Below are positions 7,288 to 12,809 of a stretch of DNA of 12,809 nucleotides, in pieces. The notes beneath the pieces were generated by a model that was not told the DNA's origin, did no database searches, and saw only the letters and a list, made by a program, of their open reading frames with translations. This DNA comes from Sporisorium sorghi. Lineage: Eukaryota > Basidiomycota > Ustilaginomycetes > Ustilaginales > Ustilaginaceae. Both the position numbers and the translations under genes were made by a program. The DNA lies in NCBI GenBank assembly GCA_023212695.1, contig JALCCG010000433.1:1-12809 (forward strand), written 5' to 3'. The stretch's first letter is position 1, and every line of letters begins with the position of its first letter.

Positions 7288-10200
7288 ATGAGCGAACCAG
7301 CTGCCATCAGCGGCGCAACCACCCCCGCCGAGCCCACCGCCGCCCACTCGTCGCAAGCGCACAGCTCGGCTCATGGCGACCACTCCACCATCGACATGTC
7401 CCACAACTCCAGCCCCAACGATGGCCACGTCGATGTCGAGCGCGCAAAAGCCGAGTTCCAGATGCTCCAGACCTCACTCAGCCGTCAGTCCGAGGCCACT
7501 CGTCAGAACAGCGCCTCGGCACCACGCGACCTCGAAGCCGGAAAGACCACCAGCGAGCACACCGACGACGACGACGCATTCGACCTCGTCCAGTATCTTC
7601 GCTCCACCACCTCCGCAAGGTCCCAGGCCGGCTTCAAGTCCAAGCACATCGGCGTTTCCTGGACCAATCTCGAGGTCCTCGGAAACGACTCGATGAACAT
7701 GAACATTCGAACCTTTCCGGACGCCATCACGGGCCTCTTCCTCGGTCCCATCTTCAAGATCATGGCTCTCCTCAACAAGGACCGAGGTCGCAAGCTCCTC
7801 CAAAACTTCACCGGTGTCGCCAAGCCCGGTGAGATGGTCCTCGTCGTCGGTCGTCCCGGTTCGGGCTGCTCCACCTTTCTCAAGACCATCACCAACCAGC
7901 GCGCCGGCTACATTGCCGTCAAAGGCGATGTCAAGTACGGCGGTATCACCGCCCACGAGTTCGCAAAAAAGTATCCGGGAGAAGCCATCTACAACGAGGA
8001 AGACGACCTGCACTTCCCCACGCTCACCGTCAAGCAGACGCTCGAGTTTGCCCTCAACCTCAAGAGCCCCGGTGCGCGTCTCCCCGAACAGACCGTCAAG
8101 TCGCTCAACAAGGACGTCCTCAACACCTTCCTCAAAATGCTCGGCATCACCCACACCGCTGACACCCTCGTCGGATCCGCGACCGTGCGTGGTGTTTCCG
8201 GTGGTGAGCGCAAGCGTGTCAGTATCGCCGAGGCCATGGCTTCCAGGGCCGCCGTGCTCAGCTGGGACAATGCCACCCGTGGTCTCGATGCCTCCACCGC
8301 GCTCGACTACGCCAAGTGCATGCGCGCTTTCACCGACGTCCTCGGCCTCACCACCTTCATGACCCTCTACCAGCCCGGTGAGGGTATCTGGGAGCAGTTC
8401 GACAAGGTCATGGTCATCGACGGCGGCCGCTGCGCCTACTACGGTCCTCGCGACAAGGCTCGTCAGTACTTCCTCGACCTCGGCTTCAAGGACTACCCTC
8501 GTCAGACTTCGGCCGATTTCTGCTCGGGCTGTACCGATCCCAACCTCGACCGTTTCGCCGAGGGTCAGGACGAGAACACCGTCCCTTCCACCTCCGAGCG
8601 CCTCGAGCAAGTCTACCTCAAGTCCCACTTCTACCAAGACATGCTTCGCGAGAAGGAAGAGTACGACGCCAAGATTGAGGCCGATCGATCTGCCGAGCAA
8701 GAGTTCCGTCAGGCCGTGCTCCAAGACAAGCACAAAGGCGTTCGCCCCAACAGCCGTTACACGGTCAGCTTCTTCCACCAAGTCGGCACCCTCACCGTCC
8801 GTCAGATGCAGATGATCCTCGGTAACAGGTTCGACATCTTCGTCTCGTTTGCAACCACCATCGCCATCGCCCTCATCGTCGGAGGTATCTACCTCAACCT
8901 GCCCGTCACCGCTGCTGGCGCCTTCACCCGTGGAGGTTGTCTCTTCATTGCTCTCCTCTTCAACGCTCTCACCGCCTTCAACGAGCTCCCCACCCAGATG
9001 GGTGGACGCCCCGTTTTGTCCAAGCAGATCAACTACGCCTTCTATCGTCCCGCAGCTCTCAGCTTGGCGCAGATGTTCGCCGATATCCCGCTCTCGATCA
9101 GCCGTATCCTCTTGTTCGCCATCATCCTCTACTTCATGGCCGGTCTCCACCGAACTGCTGGCGCCTTCTTCACCTTCTTCATCCTCATCTACTTTGGCTA
9201 CCTCGCCATGTCGGCGCTCTTCCGCCTGTTTGGTACCATCTGCAGGTCGTACGATGTCGCTGCCCGTCTCGCCGCCGTCATCATCTCGGCTCTGGTCGTC
9301 TTCGCCGGCTACGTGATTCCTCGTGATGCCATGTACCGCTGGCTCTTCTGGATCTCGTACATCAACCCGCTCTACTTTGCCTTCTCCGGTGTCATGATGA
9401 ACGAGTTCAAGCATCTCTCGCTCGCCTGCGTAGGAAATTACATCGTTCCACGAAACCCTCCCGGCGTCAACGAGTATCCCAGCGACGTTGGCCCGAACCA
9501 GGTCTGCATTCTGCCAGGTGCTCAACCGGGCGACCAGTTCGTGCCCGGTAACGCCTACATCCAGGCCAGCTTCGGTTACGACTCGGGCAAGCTCTGGCTC
9601 TACTTTGGTGTCGTCGTCATCTTCTTCGTCGGCCTCGTCTGCGTCACGATGCTCGCTCTCGAATTCTTCCAGCACGGAAGCTTCGCCAGCGCGCTCACCA
9701 TCGTCAAGAAGCCCAACAGCGAGGAAAAGAAGCTCAACCAGCGTCTCAAGGAGCGAGCATCGATGAAGGAAAAGGACTCCAGCAAGCAGCTCGACGTCGA
9801 CTCCAAGCCTTTCACGTGGGAGAAGCTTTGTTACGAGGTGCCTGTCAGGGGAGGCAAGCGCCAGCTGCTCGACGAGGTGTACGGCTACTGCCGTCCCGGA
9901 ACGCTCACTGCGCTCATGGGTGCCTCGGGTGCCGGTAAGACGACGCTTCTCGACGTGCTTGCCGACCGCAAGTCGATCGGTGTCATCAGCGGTGACCGAC
10001 TCATCGACGGCAAGAAGATCGGAATCGAGTTCCAGCGAGGCTGTGGATACGCTGAACAGCAGGACATCCACGAGGGCACCGCCACCGTCCGTGAGGCTCT
10101 CCGCTTCAGCGCTTACCTCCGCCAGTCTGCCCACGTCCCCAAGGCGGACAAGGACGCTTACGTCGAGGACATCATCGAGCTCTTGGAGATGCAGGACATT

Positions 10201-11700
10201 GCCGACGCCATGATCGGTGTTCCCGAGTTCGGCCTGGGCATCGGCGATCGCAAGCGTGTCACCATCGGTGTCGAGCTTGCTGCGCGACCGGACCTGCTCC
10301 TCTTCCTCGACGAGCCCACCTCGGGTCTGGACGGTCAGACTGCCTACAACGTCGTGCGCTTCCTCAAGAAGCTGGCTGCTTCCGGTCAGGCCATCCTCTG
10401 CACCATCCACCAGCCCAACGCGCTGCTGTTCGAGCAGTTCGATCGTTTGCTGCTTCTCGAACGAGGCGGAAAGACCGTCTACTTTGGTGATGTCGGTCCC
10501 AACGCCAAGCACATTGTCAAGTACTTTGCCGACCGTGGTGCTCAGTGTCCCGACAAGGTCAACATGGCCGAATACATGCTCGACGCCATCGGAGCTGGTT
10601 CGCAGAAGCGTGTCGGTGACAAGCCTTGGTCGGAGCTCTACAAGGAATCTGACCTCTTTAAGCAGAACCTGGCCGAGATCGAGAAGATCAAGCAGGAGAG
10701 CGCCAACTCGTCGGACTCGAACGCCTCCAAGGCACGCAAGACCGAGTATGCCACTCCGTTCCTCTTCCAGGTCAAGACGGTTCTTCACCGTGCTCTCCTC
10801 AGCACGTGGAGGCAACCCGACTACCAGTTCACCCGTCTCTTCCAGCATGCTGCGATTGCTCTGATCACCGGTCTTTGCTTCTTGAACCTCGACAACTCGG
10901 TGGCTTCGCTCCAGTACCGCGTCTTTGGTATCTTCATGGCCACCGTTCTTCCCGCCATCATCCTTGCTCAGATCGAGCCTTTCTTTATCATGGCTCGCTC
11001 CGTCTTCATCCGAGAAGACTCGAGCAAGATGTACAGCGGATACGTGTTTGCCATCACGCAGTTGATCCAGGAGGTTCCCTTCGGCGTCGTCTCGGTCGTC
11101 GTCTACTTCCTGCTGTTCTACTATCCCGCTGGATTCCAGAGCAACTCCAACCGCGCTGGCTACTTCTATGCCATGCTCTTGGCCACCGAGCTTTTTGCAG
11201 TGACGCTCGGCCAGGCGCTTGCAGCCATCTCCCCGTCCATCTACATCGCCTCGCTCTTCAACCCTTTCTTGATCGTCATCATGTCGCTGCTCTGCGGTGT
11301 CACCATCCCCTACCCCAACATGCCCCACTTCTTCAAGTCCTGGCTGTACTGGGTCAACCCTCTGACGTACCTCGTCTCGGGCCTGGTGACCAACGAGATG
11401 CACGACCTCCCCGTCCAGTGCACACAGAGCGAGTACTACATCTTCCAGCCGCCCAACGGCGAGACGTGCAGGGCCTGGGCCGCCACCTTCATCAACGCTT
11501 ACGGTGGCTACCTTCAGAACCCGAATGCCAACGCCGATTGCGCTTACTGCCAGTACTCGAGCGGAGATCAGTACTATGCCACTCTCAACATCAAGTTCTC
11601 TCAGCGAGGTAGGAACATCGGCATCATGTTCGCCTACATCGGATTCAACGCCATCGTCACCATCCTGGCCTCTCGCTTCATCAAGTATGCCAACCGCTAA
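7288..11700 (+). CDS. PDR-type (ABCG) full-size multidrug efflux ABC transporter
   Basis: Intronless, 1470 residues, with the PDR order NBD1-TMD1-NBD2-TMD2. NBD1 has Walker A GRPGSGCST (188-196, Cys194 in place of Lys), signature VSGGERKR (303-310), Walker B SWDNATRGLD (Asn328 in place of the catalytic Glu) and Tyr361 in place of the H-loop His. These are the usual degenerate features of this family. NBD2 has canonical Walker A GASGAGKTT (878-886, Lys884), Walker B FLDEPTSGLD (Asp1008, Glu1009) and His1041; its C-loop reads LGIGD (983-987). Six membrane spans fall at about 517-537, 550-570, 603-622, 627-650, 661-678 and 770-792, and six more from 1186 to 1463. Cys-rich external loops precede the last span of each half. 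Such pumps sit in the plasma membrane and expel azoles and other hydrophobic toxicants; the wording looks closest to Snq2/BcatrB/Bfr1-type pumps, substrate unknown. The ATG at 7288 starts after a CACC context. It is the last intact gene before the telomere and has strong codon bias. Confidence 0.95.
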   Translation: MSEPAAISGATTPAEPTAAHSSQAHSSAHGDHSTIDMSHNSSPNDGHVDVERAKAEFQMLQTSLSRQSEATRQNSASAPRDLEAGKTTSEHTDDDDAFDLVQYLRSTTSARSQAGFKSKHIGVSWTNLEVLGNDSMNMNIRTFPDAITGLFLGPIFKIMALLNKDRGRKLLQNFTGVAKPGEMVLVVGRPGSGCSTFLKTITNQRAGYIAVKGDVKYGGITAHEFAKKYPGEAIYNEEDDLHFPTLTVKQTLEFALNLKSPGARLPEQTVKSLNKDVLNTFLKMLGITHTADTLVGSATVRGVSGGERKRVSIAEAMASRAAVLSWDNATRGLDASTALDYAKCMRAFTDVLGLTTFMTLYQPGEGIWEQFDKVMVIDGGRCAYYGPRDKARQYFLDLGFKDYPRQTSADFCSGCTDPNLDRFAEGQDENTVPSTSERLEQVYLKSHFYQDMLREKEEYDAKIEADRSAEQEFRQAVLQDKHKGVRPNSRYTVSFFHQVGTLTVRQMQMILGNRFDIFVSFATTIAIALIVGGIYLNLPVTAAGAFTRGGCLFIALLFNALTAFNELPTQMGGRPVLSKQINYAFYRPAALSLAQMFADIPLSISRILLFAIILYFMAGLHRTAGAFFTFFILIYFGYLAMSALFRLFGTICRSYDVAARLAAVIISALVVFAGYVIPRDAMYRWLFWISYINPLYFAFSGVMMNEFKHLSLACVGNYIVPRNPPGVNEYPSDVGPNQVCILPGAQPGDQFVPGNAYIQASFGYDSGKLWLYFGVVVIFFVGLVCVTMLALEFFQHGSFASALTIVKKPNSEEKKLNQRLKERASMKEKDSSKQLDVDSKPFTWEKLCYEVPVRGGKRQLLDEVYGYCRPGTLTALMGASGAGKTTLLDVLADRKSIGVISGDRLIDGKKIGIEFQRGCGYAEQQDIHEGTATVREALRFSAYLRQSAHVPKADKDAYVEDIIELLEMQDIADAMIGVPEFGLGIGDRKRVTIGVELAARPDLLLFLDEPTSGLDGQTAYNVVRFLKKLAASGQAILCTIHQPNALLFEQFDRLLLLERGGKTVYFGDVGPNAKHIVKYFADRGAQCPDKVNMAEYMLDAIGAGSQKRVGDKPWSELYKESDLFKQNLAEIEKIKQESANSSDSNASKARKTEYATPFLFQVKTVLHRALLSTWRQPDYQFTRLFQHAAIALITGLCFLNLDNSVASLQYRVFGIFMATVLPAIILAQIEPFFIMARSVFIREDSSKMYSGYVFAITQLIQEVPFGVVSVVVYFLLFYYPAGFQSNSNRAGYFYAMLLATELFAVTLGQALAAISPSIYIASLFNPFLIVIMSLLCGVTIPYPNMPHFFKSWLYWVNPLTYLVSGLVTNEMHDLPVQCTQSEYYIFQPPNGETCRAWAATFINAYGGYLQNPNANADCAYCQYSSGDQYYATLNIKFSQRGRNIGIMFAYIGFNAIVTILASRFIKYANR

Positions 11701-12732
11701 AGGGGCCGTACGTGGAAGCATGCAAACCCTTTCCTCTCCGTTCCGTCTCGTCACTCTTTGATGCTCTCACTGCTCGTGTTTCAGTTCATCATTTCTAATC
11801 CTTTGCATCCGATGCCTTGTCTCGTCACTGTCGATGCATCGTAGATACCTCTTTTTAATCATAGACATTGCGCCGTTCTCTTTCAGCTCTGCCTGCGAAT
11901 CCGTTTGACGAGCTGTTCAGCAATCTGAGCATCAGCACGTTGAGTTCTAGTTTGGGTCACAAGAGACAAGCTCGAGAGCTTGCAGTATGTCTGAAGGAAT
12001 CATTTCCTAGAGTCTTCGCACGACGGACAGACGGATAGCTTGAGCACCTCATGAACTAGTTTCGTTTGGCGGTGAATGTTTTGTGCTCGACCTTGGCCAG
12101 CTGGTCTACGACGCCGTCGAGAGTTGAGATGAGCAAGTCATCGTAAATTAGCTTGTTTCTTCCGTGCCACCCTTGCCGCCGCCACTTGTTCAATCTCGAG
12201 CCCTCAATTCAGACGGCGCATCACGCAGACGAATTGCTGACGCACGTTGAGCATGCCTGGTGCGAGCCCAGCCTTCAAAAGCTCTGCCTCGTCGAGATAC
12301 TCTTTTGCTGCAAGCCCTTTGCAAGTCCCGTGAAGGAGCCTTAGATATCCTTGATAAGCGCGACTTGTAGATTGTAGAACAGAGCCGTCAACAAAGAGAA
12401 TAAGCACGATGAGAGCACAGAGCGTGCACGATCGACACATCGTTCAAGTAGCGTCGTTGTTGTAGTTGCGGTCTCGGCAGAACATGGCATCAAGCCAATT
12501 GACGCCAAGCATTGCAAGCTACTACGTGGCACTGATGTCTGTCCGTGCTGTTCAAGGTCTCTGCAATGATGTGCTTGTCGCCCTTTCGACAGAGCACCAA
12601 GGATTCATCATATCTCTAGCTGCTGCTAGTGATGACGAGGTTGTTGAAAGAACATGTGCAAAGGACCTAAGCAATGCAGTGTACATGCTAAAGCCTTATC
12701 ATTGGCATTCCTTAGCACTTGGTGTCCAGAAG
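11701..12732. other. subtelomeric region between the ABC gene and the telomere
   Basis: About 1.03 kb, lower in GC than the genes: one sampled line at 12601-12660 has 26 of 60 G/C, against 40 of 60 at 8221-8280 inside the ABC gene. The first part must contain the ABC 3' UTR; I see no canonical AATAAA. There is no tandem subtelomeric repeat, no intact RecQ-type telomere-linked helicase and no tRNA. Two candidate gene remnants are listed separately. Confidence 0.7.
11883..12518 (-). pseudogene. possible decayed gene, one minus-strand frame broken only by TGA codons
   Basis: On the minus strand a single frame runs from 12518 (just after two TAG codons) to a TGA at 11885-11883. Of its 211 codons only four are internal stops, all TGA (12446, 12206, 12140 and 12002, first base on the minus strand). 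The longest uninterrupted part, 12440-12204, codes 78 residues starting MCRSCTLCALIVLILFVDGS, a hydrophobic signal- or anchor-like start, and continuing with a helical stretch KEYLDEAELLKAGLAPG. A later piece contains SVCPSCEDSRK. I recognise no family. Other minus-strand frames here also give open stretches of 40-50 codons, so chance is a serious alternative. It converges on the ABC gene's 3' end. Confidence 0.22.
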
Positions 12733-12809
12733 AGGGTTAGGGTTAGGGTTAGGGTTAGGGTTAGGGTTAGGGTTAGGGTTAGGGTTAGGGTTAGGGTTAG
12801 GGTTAGGGT
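12484..12809 (+). pseudogene. open frame running into the telomere (possible truncated gene)
   Basis: From the ATG at 12484 a frame stays open for 83 codons of unique sequence. It then continues through the telomere as an Arg-Val alternation (AGG GTT) to the window end, with no stop. It is bounded upstream by a TAG at 12463-12465. The unique part reads MASSQLTPSIASYYVALMSV, later NDVLVALSTEHQGF, and ends HSLALGVQK. The DVLVALST piece faintly recalls helicase motif I (DVLVVLPTG) but lacks the GxGKS core, so no helicase claim is made. If real, the gene was cut by chromosome breakage and healed by telomere addition; it may equally be a chance frame. Confidence 0.22.
12733..12809 (+). repeat. telomere, (TTAGGG)n
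   Basis: Seventy-seven bases of perfect hexamer repeat (12 units plus 5 bases) run to the window end, with no variant units. The G-rich strand points outward, which makes this the right end of a chromosome. TTAGGG is the repeat of many filamentous fungi and basidiomycetes. The junction with unique DNA is at CCAGAAG|AGGGTT. Confidence 0.98.

Noticed and set aside
7474..11754. 1426-codon open frame on the minus strand opposite the ABC gene
   Set aside because: It lies in exact codon register with the transporter and exists because the sense gene lacks TTA, CTA and TCA codons. Its translation is acidic and low-complexity, with no domain.
11967..11982. Perfect 7-bp inverted repeat around GA (CAAGCTC/GAGCTTG)
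   Set aside because: A short palindrome with a 2-base loop is common by chance, and nothing nearby assigns it a role as terminator or binding site.
12484..12732. Reading the telomere-adjacent frame as a RecQ-type telomere-linked helicase
   Set aside because: Only DVLVALST resembles helicase motif I; the GxGKS core is missing and no other helicase motif follows.

Overview
This window reads as the right-hand end of a fungal chromosome. It closes with 77 bp of uninterrupted TTAGGG telomere repeat, with the G-rich strand running toward the window end. Short GT-AG introns (80 and 100 bp), GC-rich coding sequence with C/G-ending codons, and three recognisable fungal protein families point to a basidiomycete. 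The codon style and gene sequences feel most like a smut-type Ustilaginomycete (Ustilago/Sporisorium/Pseudozyma group). That placement is inference; no search was run.

Layout: (1) 11-2302, + strand, a three-exon gene for a Gyp1/TBC1D22-type Rab GTPase-activating protein. (2) 2677-5322, + strand, an intronless gene for a pentatricopeptide-repeat (PPR) protein with a mitochondrial-type N-terminus and a 19-residue polyglutamine tract. (3) 5323-7287, a two-kilobase noncoding stretch unusually dense in simple repeats (CTG, GCGT, CAT, poly-T/poly-A, GT, poly-A, CTC/CAC). It also carries two CCGCGG palindromes and a TATA box, and is probably the promoter region of the next gene. (4) 7288-11700, + strand, an intronless gene for a full-size PDR-type (ABCG) multidrug efflux transporter of 1470 residues. 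(5) 11701-12732, about 1 kb of lower-GC subtelomeric DNA without a convincing intact gene. It has a minus-strand frame broken only by TGA codons and a plus-strand open frame that runs straight into the telomere. (6) 12733-12809, telomere.

All three genes read toward the telomere. They do not form a pathway: one acts in Golgi/endosomal Rab cycling, one probably in mitochondrial RNA metabolism, and one at the plasma membrane. The most notable points are the drug-efflux transporter as the last intact gene, about 1.03 kb from the telomere; its extreme codon bias; the CCGCGG sites upstream of it; and the possible gene remnants between it and the telomere.
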